A DNA stretch of 5,100 bases, taken from assembly GCA_944380625.1 (NCBI GenBank), contig CALWIE010000114.1:1-5100 (forward strand), read 5' to 3'. The position numbers were made by a program, and so were the translations under genes. The notes under the pieces were generated by a model. That model was not told the origin of the DNA and ran no database searches. It saw nothing but the letters and a program-made list of their open reading frames with translations. Positions 1-5,100 of the stretch are shown in pieces (position 1 is the stretch's first letter; each line of letters starts with the position of its first letter). This stretch comes from an uncultured Clostridia bacterium (GTDB taxonomy: Bacteria; Bacillota_A; Clostridia; Oscillospirales; Acutalibacteraceae).

Positions 1-507
1 GGTCTTGCGCTTTTCGTCGCTCATCTGCTTGATCTTGGCCTTGCCGAAATTCATCTGCTTGTCGCCGCCCATGGAAGAGCCCAGGCGGCGCATCATAATC
101 ATCCAGAAAATGATGAGCCCCGCGAACAGGATCAGGGTGGGCAGCAGGCTGATGAGCCAGCTGGTCTCCTGGGGGCGGATCAGGTCCTGGACCATTTTGC
201 TTTCGGGATGGGCCTCGTTATAGGCGTTGATGGAGTCCCGCACATCCATGTAGAACAGGTCCAGGCTGGGCAGCACATAGTGCACCGAGTCCCCGCCCTC
301 CAGCTGGATGAGCATTTCCCCGGTGCCCAGGTTCAGGGTGTAGCTGGTGACCTCCTGGCTCTGGAAGTAGTCGATGATGTCGGAATACTTGTAGGTGTTC
401 TGCTGGGGGGTCCTGTTGTTGAACAGGAAGATGATGATAAACAGCACCACAATCGGTATCCCGATATACAGCAGAAGGTTGCGAATCTTTTTTTGATTTC
501 CGTCCAA
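1..507 (-). CDS. ftsH: ATP-dependent zinc metalloprotease FtsH, N-terminal part (cut by left edge)
   Basis: This is the first 169 residues of FtsH, the hexameric membrane-bound AAA+ protease that degrades misfolded membrane proteins and selected regulators. Visible parts: a short basic cytoplasmic start (QKKIR), TM1 at about residues 11-29, an extracytoplasmic domain at about 30-117, TM2 at about 118-139, then a cytoplasmic R-R-L-G-S-S-M-G-G linker. The F-G-K-A-K segment at 154-158 matches the conserved stretch just before the AAA module. The Walker motifs, HEXXH zinc site and C-terminus lie beyond the edge, so catalytic integrity cannot be judged. The start is TTG at 507-505: an in-frame TAG sits 12 nt upstream (522-520), AGGAGG lies 8 nt before the TTG, and the first in-frame ATG is inside the extracytoplasmic domain. 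It follows hpt by 45 nt, the order also found in Bacillus (tilS-hprT-ftsH). Identification rests on topology, the post-TM2 motif and context. Confidence 0.95.
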   Translation of the reverse strand, partial: MDGNQKKIRNLLLYIGIPIVVLFIIIFLFNNRTPQQNTYKYSDIIDYFQSQEVTSYTLNLGTGEMLIQLEGGDSVHYVLPSLDLFYMDVRDSINAYNEAHPESKMVQDLIRPQETSWLISLLPTLILFAGLIIFWMIMMRRLGSSMGGDKQMNFGKAKIKQMSDEKRKT

Positions 508-515
508 GGATCTGT

Positions 516-521
516 CCTCCT
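516..521 (-). promoter_or_regulatory. Ribosome binding site that fixes the TTG start of ftsH
   Basis: A perfect AGGAGG is separated by 8 nt from TTG at 507-505. The in-frame TAG at 522-520 touches the site, so no longer reading is possible and TTG is the only sensible initiator. Confidence 0.85.
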
Positions 522-552
522 ATATCTGAGAGTCTTTCCGCTCTCTCCCGTT

Positions 553-1089
553 TTACTCGTACACCGAGGGCTTCAGGACGCCCACAAAGGGGAGGTTGCG
601 GTATTTTTCATCGTAATCCAGCCCGTAGCCCACAATGAAGGCGTCTGGGATCTGGGCGCCCACATAGGTGGGGAACACCTCCACCTCCCGGCGCTCGGGT
701 TTGTCGAAGAGGGTGCAGATGCGTATGCTCCTGGGCCCCCGGGACTGGAGCAGCTCCATCAGGTAGTGGAGGGTCTTGCCGCTGTCCAGGATGTCCTCTA
801 CAATCACAATATCGTAGCCCGCAAGCTCCAGGTCCAGATCCTTGACGATCTTCACCACGCCGGAGCTCTTCACCCCCGAGCCGTAGCTGGAGGGGGCCAT
901 AAAGTCGATCCGGGCCGGGATGGTGATGGCCCGCATCAAGTCGGCCATAAACACCACCGAGCCCTTTAAAACACTGACCAAAAGCAGGTTTTTCCCGGCG
1001 TAGTCCCGGGAGATCTCCCCGCCCACGCGGCTTACGATTTCCTCGATCTGCTCTTCTGAGAACAGCACCCGCTCAATGTCCTGCCGCAT
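553..1089 (-). CDS. hpt: Hypoxanthine (hypoxanthine-guanine) phosphoribosyltransferase
   Basis: This cytoplasmic purine-salvage enzyme transfers the phosphoribosyl group of PRPP to hypoxanthine (and usually guanine), giving IMP or GMP. With the start used here it is 178 aa, close to the 180 aa of B. subtilis HprT. Visible motifs: L-K-G-S at 41-44 (pyrophosphate loop), S-S-Y-G at 67-70 (mobile active-site loop), V-E-D-I-L-D-S-G-K-T at 97-106 (PRPP loop, with acidic pair E98-D99 and expected catalytic base D102), K130 in D-K-P (purine 6-oxo contact), and P-D-A-F-I-V-G-Y-G-L-D-Y-D at 148-160 with Mg-binding D158. The ending V-G-V-L-K-P-S-V-Y-E is typical. In-frame ATGs also exist at 1119 and 1107. 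I chose 1089 because M-R-Q-D-I-E-R-V-L aligns with the family N-terminus and AAAGGGA lies 8 nt upstream; at 1119 the purine-rich stretch abuts the ATG with no spacing. It lies 42 nt after tilS and 45 nt before ftsH. Confidence 0.96.
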   Translation of the reverse strand: MRQDIERVLFSEEQIEEIVSRVGGEISRDYAGKNLLLVSVLKGSVVFMADLMRAITIPARIDFMAPSSYGSGVKSSGVVKIVKDLDLELAGYDIVIVEDILDSGKTLHYLMELLQSRGPRSIRICTLFDKPERREVEVFPTYVGAQIPDAFIVGYGLDYDEKYRNLPFVGVLKPSVYE

Positions 1090-1131
1090 ATCCAATGTCC
1101 CTTTCATAACCCATTCCATCCTTCCCCGGTC

Positions 1132-2469
1132 TCAGCTTTTACCCCCTGTTTCCCACAGGGAGACCACCAGCGCCCGGCGGGTGCCCGCCGTCACCTGGAA
1201 TCCCTCCGCCGGTCCCGCCCCTTCGCAAAAGACGGCCCGGCCGTCCCACTCCAGCAGCACCATCCGGTCCCGCTGGGGCAGTGGGACTTTATTTTCCTGA
1301 AAAATCCCCTTCAGGGATTTGGTCACCCCGCGGCCCGCCGGGGAAAAGCGTTCTCCCTCCCGGCGGGAGCGGGCAATCAAATTGCCTGTAATTATAGCAT
1401 AGTCCAAGGCGTTTTTAAACAACAAATTGTGAATTTTTGGAGCCTGTGCCCCTTCCTCCAGGTTTTTTTCCTCCAAAAGGAGGGTTTTGCCGCAGGGGAG
1501 GGGGGTTTCCCCCAGGCCCACCGCCAGGGAAAACCCCTTTTTTTTCGCCGGCCTCTCCAGGGACAGGACCCCTTGGGAGCAGCAGGCCCGGACCCCGCCG
1601 GGCAGGTCTACCTGCCCCCCCTGGCGCAGGCACCGGGACAGGGCGTCCAGGTGCTTTTTCTCCAGGGGCCTCTCCCCGGGCCACCACAGCTCCAGGGCGG
1701 CGGCCTCCAGGGCCGGGTGGGCCCCTGTGAGGGCCTGGGCCTCCAGCCCCCAGGGGCGCCTGGCCGCCTCCAGCAGCCGGCGGGCCTCCCCGGTCAAAAA
1801 GTCCCTGTCCCGGGAGAGGCTCTCCGCCATGCGGGACACCGCCCGGGACAGCTCTGGGTTGAGCTGCCGCAGCAGGGGCACCACCTCCAGGCGCAGCTTG
1901 TTGCGGGCAAAGTCCCGGGAGAGGTTGCTGGAATCCGTCACCGTGGGCAGGTGGTAGAGCCGGCAGTAGGCCTCCACCTCCTCCCGGGTGGCCCGCAAAA
2001 GGGGCCGCAGGACCTTCCCCCGCCGGTAAGGGATGCCGCACAGCCCCCCCAGGGAGGAGCCCCGGCACAGGTGCAAAAGGACCGTCTCCAGGTTGTCCCC
2101 GGCGTGGTGGGCGGTGAGGATCCGGTCCTCGGGGGCGGGGGCCAGGCTGTGGAAGAACTCATACCGCACCTGGCGCCCGCACTCCTCCAGGCCCAGGCCC
2201 TGGGCCCGGGCCAGGGCCTCCACGTCCGCCCGGCGCAGGGCGAGCCGAAGGCCGAACTGCCGGGCGAACTGCCGGGCGGCGGCCTCGTCCCGGAAGGATT
2301 CCTCCCCCCGGAGCTGGTGGTTTACGTGGGCCAGCACCAGCCGCTCCCGGGGGACCTTCCCCAGAAGCCAGTGGCACAAAGCCGCCGAGTCCGGGCCCCC
2401 GGAAAAGCCCACCACCACCCGTCCCTGGGGGGGGAGGCCCGAAAGGTCCCCCCGCAGCGGCTCACTCAT
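1132..2469 (-). CDS. tilS: tRNA(Ile)-lysidine synthetase TilS
   Basis: TilS is an ATP-dependent cytoplasmic enzyme that attaches lysine to C34 of the CAU-anticodon tRNA(Ile), so that it reads AUA and is charged with isoleucine. The 445 aa is normal for the full-length form. The N-terminal PP-loop ATPase domain shows S-G-G-P-D-S at 23-28, H-V-N-H-Q-L-R-G at 48-55, A-H-H at 120-122 with D125 and E128-T129, D-S-S-N at 179-182 and R-N-K-L-R at 189-193. A divergent middle follows. The C-terminal TilS domain spans about 364-435 (R-S-R-R-E-G-E-R-F; T-K-S-L-K-G-I-F; V-P-L-P-Q-R-D-R). The usual HHxxDDQxET reads H-H-A-G-D-N-L-E-T here. The ATG is preceded at 9 nt by GGGAGG and overlaps the dnaB stop by 8 nt, implying translational coupling. 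The gene is very GC-rich with homopolymers (C8, two G7, A8, A7), except for an AT-rich island around 1380-1440 carrying a promoter-like sequence. Confidence 0.96.
   Translation of the reverse strand: MSEPLRGDLSGLPPQGRVVVGFSGGPDSAALCHWLLGKVPRERLVLAHVNHQLRGEESFRDEAAARQFARQFGLRLALRRADVEALARAQGLGLEECGRQVRYEFFHSLAPAPEDRILTAHHAGDNLETVLLHLCRGSSLGGLCGIPYRRGKVLRPLLRATREEVEAYCRLYHLPTVTDSSNLSRDFARNKLRLEVVPLLRQLNPELSRAVSRMAESLSRDRDFLTGEARRLLEAARRPWGLEAQALTGAHPALEAAALELWWPGERPLEKKHLDALSRCLRQGGQVDLPGGVRACCSQGVLSLERPAKKKGFSLAVGLGETPLPCGKTLLLEEKNLEEGAQAPKIHNLLFKNALDYAIITGNLIARSRREGERFSPAGRGVTKSLKGIFQENKVPLPQRDRMVLLEWDGRAVFCEGAGPAEGFQVTAGTRRALVVSLWETGGKS
1391..1419 (-). promoter_or_regulatory. Putative sigma-A-type promoter inside tilS, facing hpt-ftsH
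   Basis: On the minus strand TTTAAA (1419-1414, 4 of 6 matches to TTGACA) is followed by a 17-nt spacer and a perfect TATAAT (1396-1391). TGC directly before the TATAAT gives an extended -10 (TGn). Transcription would start near 1384, about 295 nt upstream of the hpt start. The element sits in an AT-rich island inside an otherwise very GC-rich gene, and the -10 uses codons GCT-ATA-ATT-ACA, unlike the surrounding GC-ending codons. Predicted from sequence only; the AT-rich codons might also occur by chance. Confidence 0.55.
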
Positions 2470-3841
2470 GGCGGATGACCTCCCGGGAGGTAAAGCGCAT
2501 GTACTCGCCCTGCCAGTGGACAGGGATGGATTTTGTCTCCCCGTGGCGGTTTTTCGCCACGATGATTTCGGCGGCGTTCTGGTCCATGTCCTCTGTCAGC
2601 TGGCCGCCCTCGCTGGTGGCGTTGTAGGCCTCCCGGTGGAGGAAGATGACGATGTCCGCGTCCTGCTCGATAGAGCCGGAGTCCCGCAGCTCTGAGAGGC
2701 CGGGGCGGTGGTCCTTGGTGCGCTCGGTGGCCCGGCGCAGCTGGGAGAGGGCGATCACCGGCACGTCCAGCTCCTTGGCCATGACCTTCAGGTTCCGGGT
2801 GATCTCCGAGATCTCGTTGACCCGGTTGTCGTTTTTCCGGGTGCCGGTCATCAGCTGCAAGTAGTCCACAATCACCAGGTCCACGTGGTCCAGCCGGCGG
2901 AGCTTGCCCTTCATCTCCGGCACGGTGATGCTGGGGTTGTCGTCAAAGTACAGGTCCGCCTGGCGGAGGATGTCCCCCGCCTCGATCAGGTGGGCCCACT
3001 CCCCCTCGGTCAAGTCCCCAGAGCGCAGCTTGGTGCCCTCCACCAGGGCCTCGCAGGAGAGCAGCCGGGAGGCCAGCTGCTCTTTGCCCATTTCCAGGGA
3101 GAAAAAAGCCCCCCGCCGTCCCGACGTCACAGACACGTGCCGGGCGATGTTCAGCCCAAAGCTGGTCTTGCCCACGCCGGGCCGGGCCGCCAGGACGATC
3201 AGGTCCGAGCGGTTTAAGCCGGAGATGGTGTTGTCCAGCTCCCGGATGCCCGTGGGCAGGCCCTTGTACCGCTCCCGGTCCGCGGAGTTCAACTTGTCCA
3301 GCCGGTCGAAGGTGTCCAGGAGGATCTCCTGGACCTTTTGCAGGCCCTGGTCGCTCTTGCCCCGGCGGATGTCATAGATGCGCTGCTCGGCGGCGTCCAG
3401 CACCAAAGAGGCCTCCCCGCCGCCGGAGCTGGCGTCGTTTAAGATGTTCCGGGCGGCCTGCATCAGGGTGCGCAGGTCGTACTTGTCCCGGACGATGCCC
3501 GCGTAGGTCTCCACGTGGGAGATGGCCGGCACCAGCTGGGCCAGCTGGGTCAGGTACACCTTGCCGGTGGCCTCGTCAAAGTCCTCGTCCGCCTTGAGCC
3601 GCTCCAGCACGGTGATGAAGTCCACCGGCTGGCCCAGGGCGAACATCTCCACCATGGCCCCGTAGATGAGCCGGTTGTTCACCCCGTAAAAATACTCCGC
3701 CCGGGGCAGTATGTCCACCACCGTGGAGAGGCAGGAGGGCTCCAGCAGAATCGCCCCCAGCACAGACTGTTCCGCCTCCAGGCTGAAGGGCATGGATTCC
3801 CCCGCCATCGCCTGGGTGCCCAAGTAGCCGTCCTGGTCCAT
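2462..3841 (-). CDS. dnaB: Replicative DNA helicase DnaB (DnaC in Bacillus naming)
   Basis: DnaB is the hexameric 5'-3' helicase that unwinds DNA ahead of the replication fork and recruits primase. The 459 aa matches the family's 440-470 and shows no intein. The N-terminal helicase/primase-interaction domain spans about residues 17-120, beginning M-P-F-S-L-E-A-E-Q-S-V-L-G-A-I-L-L. A linker to about 190 follows, then the RecA-like motor: Walker A A-R-P-G-V-G-K-T-S at 219-227, catalytic E250 in F-S-L-E-M, Walker B with D326 (L-V-I-V-D-Y-L-Q-L-M), S-Q-L-R-R at 366-370, E-L-R-D-S-G-S-I-E-Q-D-A-D at 384-396, and A-K-N-R-H-G at 429-434 with the expected trans-acting K430 and R432. The start at 3841 is preceded at 8 nt by GGAGG; ATGs at codons 12 and 17 are less likely. 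It follows rplI by 96 nt containing a terminator-like hairpin, and its last codons overlap the tilS start. Confidence 0.97.
   Translation of the reverse strand: MDQDGYLGTQAMAGESMPFSLEAEQSVLGAILLEPSCLSTVVDILPRAEYFYGVNNRLIYGAMVEMFALGQPVDFITVLERLKADEDFDEATGKVYLTQLAQLVPAISHVETYAGIVRDKYDLRTLMQAARNILNDASSGGGEASLVLDAAEQRIYDIRRGKSDQGLQKVQEILLDTFDRLDKLNSADRERYKGLPTGIRELDNTISGLNRSDLIVLAARPGVGKTSFGLNIARHVSVTSGRRGAFFSLEMGKEQLASRLLSCEALVEGTKLRSGDLTEGEWAHLIEAGDILRQADLYFDDNPSITVPEMKGKLRRLDHVDLVIVDYLQLMTGTRKNDNRVNEISEITRNLKVMAKELDVPVIALSQLRRATERTKDHRPGLSELRDSGSIEQDADIVIFLHREAYNATSEGGQLTEDMDQNAAEIIVAKNRHGETKSIPVHWQGEYMRFTSREVIRHE
2479..2484 (-). promoter_or_regulatory. tilS ribosome binding site inside the dnaB 3' end
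   Basis: GGGAGG lies 9 nt before the tilS ATG and within the last codons of dnaB. The tilS ATG (2469-2467) comes before the dnaB TGA (2464-2462), so ribosomes ending dnaB stop just past the tilS start. This supports the chosen tilS start and termination-reinitiation coupling. Confidence 0.7.
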
Positions 3842-3849
3842 AGTGCTTT

Positions 3850-3854
3850 CCTCC
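3850..3854 (-). promoter_or_regulatory. dnaB ribosome binding site
   Basis: GGAGG with an 8-nt spacer to the ATG at 3841-3839. It selects this ATG over the two internal methionines at codons 12 and 17. Confidence 0.75.
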
Positions 3855-3890
3855 GTTTCCCTGAAAAATCCTTTTGCCGCCCCTTACGGG

Positions 3891-3914
3891 AAAAAGCCGC
3901 CTCCTGTGGGCGGC
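3891..3914 (-). terminator. Rho-independent terminator or attenuator between rplI and dnaB
   Basis: On the minus strand GCCGCC (3914-3909), a 7-nt loop CACAGGA and GGCGGC (3901-3896) form a perfect 6-bp all-GC stem followed at once by TTTTT (3895-3891). The stem can extend by G-U and A-U pairs into the T-tract. It starts 23 nt after the rplI stop and ends 49 nt before the dnaB start. No convincing separate dnaB promoter is visible in that 49 nt, so partial read-through is the likely way dnaB is expressed. Confidence 0.7.
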
Positions 3915-3937
3915 CTCCCTGGGGCGGGGGGAAGGCT

Positions 3938-4387
3938 TTAGGCCTTCTCGCACACCGCCACGCTCATGGCGGCGGAGATCCCCCCGTAAAATTTCACTTC
4001 AAAACTGTAGGTGCCAAAGGCCTTGATGTCCGTAGACAGGGCCACCTTGCGTTTGTCCACCTCCACGCCAAACTGCTTTTTGATCTCCTCGGAGAGCTCT
4101 TTGGCGGTGACGGAGCCGAAGATCTTCCCTCCCTGGCCGGGCTTGGCGTAGATCTTCACCGTCTTACCGGTGAGGGTGTCCGCGTTTTTCCGGGCCTTTT
4201 CCGTCTCGGTCTTCACCTTGTACTCCCGGGCGGCCTCGGCGTTTTTCAGCTCGTTCATGGCCTGGGCGTTGGCCTCTTTGGCCAGCTTCCTGGGTAGCAG
4301 GAAGTTTCTGGCGTAGCCGTCGGAAACATTCACAAGCTCCCCTTTTTTCCCAATGGACTTCACGTCCTGCAGCAGCACAACTTTCAT
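3938..4387 (-). CDS. rplI: 50S ribosomal protein L9 (bL9)
   Basis: bL9 is an elongated protein that binds 23S rRNA with its N-terminal domain near the base of the L1 stalk and affects translational fidelity. With the start used here it is 149 aa, the same length as the E. coli and B. subtilis proteins. The N-terminal domain reads [10 protein letters not shown], then the family signature [17 protein letters not shown] at about 16-32. A charged connecting helix (about 40-75, rich in K, E and A) and the C-terminal domain (about 80-149) follow. An ATG ten codons upstream (4417) would add a non-homologous [10 protein letters not shown]; it is rejected because L9 begins MKVVLL-like and a GGAAGGG site lies 8 nt before the ATG at 4387. 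It sits between gdpP and dnaB, the usual Firmicutes order, and is followed by a terminator-like hairpin. Confidence 0.97.
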   Translation of the reverse strand: MKVVLLQDVKSIGKKGELVNVSDGYARNFLLPRKLAKEANAQAMNELKNAEAAREYKVKTETEKARKNADTLTGKTVKIYAKPGQGGKIFGSVTAKELSEEIKKQFGVEVDKRKVALSTDIKAFGTYSFEVKFYGGISAAMSVAVCEKA

Positions 4388-4453
4388 AGGGCAAACCCTT
4401 CCTTTCCGCAAAAACATTCAAAACGCACTATCCCAAAGGGAGAAGTTCCCCCG

Positions 4454-4471
4454 GCCGGGCCTCAGCCCGGC
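4454..4471 (-). other. Perfect hairpin enclosing the gdpP stop codon
   Basis: On the minus strand GCCGGGC (4471-4465), loop TGAG (4464-4461) and GCCCGGC (4460-4454) form a perfect 7-bp GC stem with a 4-nt loop; the loop contains the gdpP TGA stop. No T-tract follows on either strand, so it is not a standard terminator. It could be an mRNA-stabilising or processing structure between gdpP and rplI. The rest of the 74-nt gap holds the rplI ribosome binding site, and I see no clear promoter in it. Confidence 0.5.
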
Positions 4472-5100
4472 ACGGTGGTCTCCTCCAGCTTGTTGTCAAG
4501 TTCCCGGATCAGCGCCCGGCGGGCGTCGCCGATGGTGGTGTTTTTCAGCTGGGCGCCGGCCATGGTGAAGTGGCCGCCCCCGCCGAACTCCTCTAGGATC
4601 AGCTGGACGTTTACATCCCCCAGGCTGCGGCCGGAGATGTTCACGTCCCCGCCGGACCGGTACAGCACGAAGGAGGCCTTTACCCCCAGGATGGAGAGCA
4701 GCTCGTCCGCCGCCTGGGCCGCGGCGATGCGCAGGTCCTCAAACTTCCAGTTGGAGGTGGCGATGGCGCAGCCCTTGTAGATCTCCGCCCCGCTGACCAG
4801 CTGGGCCTTCTGCTTGTAGGTGTCCAGGGTGTCGGAGAAGAGCTTCTTCACCGCCACGGTGTCCGCCCCCTGGCGGCGCAGGAAGGCCGAGGCCTCGAAG
4901 GTGCGCACGCCGGTTTTCAGCACGAAGTTCTTGGTGTCCAGCATGATGCCGGCCAGCAGGGCCTCGGCATCCGCCGCGTCGATGGCGCTGGCCTTGATGT
5001 ACTGCACCAGCTCCGTCACCATCTCCGAGGCGGAGCTGGCGTAGGGCTCGTGGTAGAAGATCAGGGCGTTCTTGATGTGGGAGACCATCATCCGGTGGTG
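4462..5100 (-). CDS. gdpP: Cyclic-di-AMP phosphodiesterase GdpP, C-terminal part (cut by right edge)
   Basis: These are the last 212 residues of a GdpP/YybT-type DHH-DHHA1 phosphodiesterase, which hydrolyses c-di-AMP to pApA and so influences potassium/osmotic balance and cell-wall stress. The frame stays open to the right edge and begins H-H-R, the end of the D-H-H metal motif with its Asp just outside. Then come E-P-Y-A-S-S-A-S-E-M-V-T-E-L at 18-31, a GdpP hallmark, and G-I-M-L-D-T-K-N-F at 51-59 with metal-binding D55. The DHHA1 domain carries G-R-S-L-G-D-V-N-V at 157-165 and the substrate-binding G-G-G-G-H-F-T-M-A-G-A at 173-183. The usual N-terminal parts of GdpP (two membrane helices, a PAS domain, a degenerate GGDEF domain) would lie outside the window, so a stand-alone DHH enzyme cannot be fully excluded. 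The EPYASS motif and the rplI-dnaB neighbours favour GdpP. The ATG at 5091 is internal, not a start. Confidence 0.93.
   Translation of the reverse strand, partial: HHRMMVSHIKNALIFYHEPYASSASEMVTELVQYIKASAIDAADAEALLAGIMLDTKNFVLKTGVRTFEASAFLRRQGADTVAVKKLFSDTLDTYKQKAQLVSGAEIYKGCAIATSNWKFEDLRIAAAQAADELLSILGVKASFVLYRSGGDVNISGRSLGDVNVQLILEEFGGGGHFTMAGAQLKNTTIGDARRALIRELDNKLEETTVPG

Noticed and set aside
528..545. Hairpin (GAGAG, 8-nt loop, CTCTC) in the hpt-ftsH gap
   Set aside because: Only 5 bp and no T-tract; too weak to call a terminator. No promoter-like pair is visible in the 45-nt gap.
208..969. Plus-strand open frame (253 codons) antisense to ftsH and hpt
   Set aside because: It spans two clear genes and their gap, lacks any family motif, and its codons are the complement of the real genes.
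1090..1119. Ten-residue N-terminal extension of hpt to the ATG at 1119
   Set aside because: The extra residues do not match the family, and the purine-rich stretch abuts that ATG without spacing. The start at 1089 gives the usual 178 aa. The longer form cannot be fully excluded.
1415..2068. Minus-strand 217-codon frame inside tilS
   Set aside because: It is the -1 frame of tilS, Pro/Gly-rich with no domain. It matters only as the tail that slippage at the A-tracts would reach, so it is not called as a gene.
1429..2478. Long plus-strand open frame (349 codons) antisense to tilS
   Set aside because: It is rich in Gly, Pro and Gln, shows no recognisable domain, and is explained by the scarcity of stop codons opposite a GC-rich gene. 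TilS in the other strand has every family motif.
2479..2490. 12-bp palindrome CCTCCCGGGAGG at the tilS ribosome binding site
   Set aside because: It has no loop, so it cannot form a useful hairpin, and it is explained by dnaB codons plus the ribosome binding site; operator function would be guesswork.
3842..3890. Separate promoter for dnaB
   Set aside because: No acceptable -35/-10 pair is visible between the terminator and the ribosome binding site, so dnaB expression by read-through is the simpler reading.
3515..4297. Plus-strand open frame (260 codons) crossing dnaB, the gap and rplI
   Set aside because: It runs through the terminator and two confident genes on the other strand; its His/Gly/Leu-rich content is typical of a shadow frame.
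4388..4417. Ten-residue N-terminal extension of rplI
   Set aside because: L9 proteins begin with MKVVLL-like sequence and are about 149 aa; the extension includes the ribosome binding site itself.

Overview
The window is a compact, GC-rich block of bacterial housekeeping genes, all on the minus strand. Read in the direction of transcription (5100 down to 1), the order is gdpP (3' end only), rplI, dnaB, tilS, hpt, ftsH (5' end only). All six are assigned from conserved motifs and matching lengths. The gene set and order, AGGAGG-type ribosome binding sites and one TTG start point to a Firmicute (Bacillota). The high GC, visible in the third codon positions of tilS and dnaB, together with the joining of the gdpP-rplI-dnaB and tilS-hpt-ftsH clusters, suggests a GC-rich clostridial lineage such as Oscillospiraceae (Flavonifractor/Oscillibacter-like). 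That taxonomic placement is inference, not proof.

Layout: 5100-4462 is the catalytic C-terminus of the c-di-AMP phosphodiesterase GdpP, cut at the right edge inside its DHH motif. The 74-nt gap that follows begins with a perfect hairpin whose loop holds the gdpP stop codon. 4387-3938 is ribosomal protein L9. The 96-nt rplI-dnaB gap holds a rho-independent terminator or attenuator and a second GGCGGC copy that could compete with it. 3841-2462 is the replicative helicase DnaB, whose end overlaps the start of tilS by 8 nt. 2469-1132 is tRNA(Ile)-lysidine synthetase TilS; inside it, in an AT-rich island, lies a consensus-like extended -10 promoter facing hpt. 1089-553 is hypoxanthine phosphoribosyltransferase. 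From 507 to the left edge is the membrane-anchored N-terminus of the FtsH protease, starting at TTG. No stretch over 300 bases lacks a gene.

The genes serve basic cell functions: second-messenger turnover and envelope/osmotic homeostasis (GdpP), translation (L9), chromosome replication (DnaB), tRNA decoding (TilS), purine salvage (Hpt) and membrane protein quality control (FtsH). The likely picture is one long co-directional transcript, modulated by the terminator after rplI and re-initiated from a promoter inside tilS. I see no mobile element, CRISPR array, RNA gene or undescribed multi-gene system. The points worth a second look are regulatory: the internal promoter, the attenuator-like gap, the stop-codon hairpin and the slippery homopolymers in tilS.
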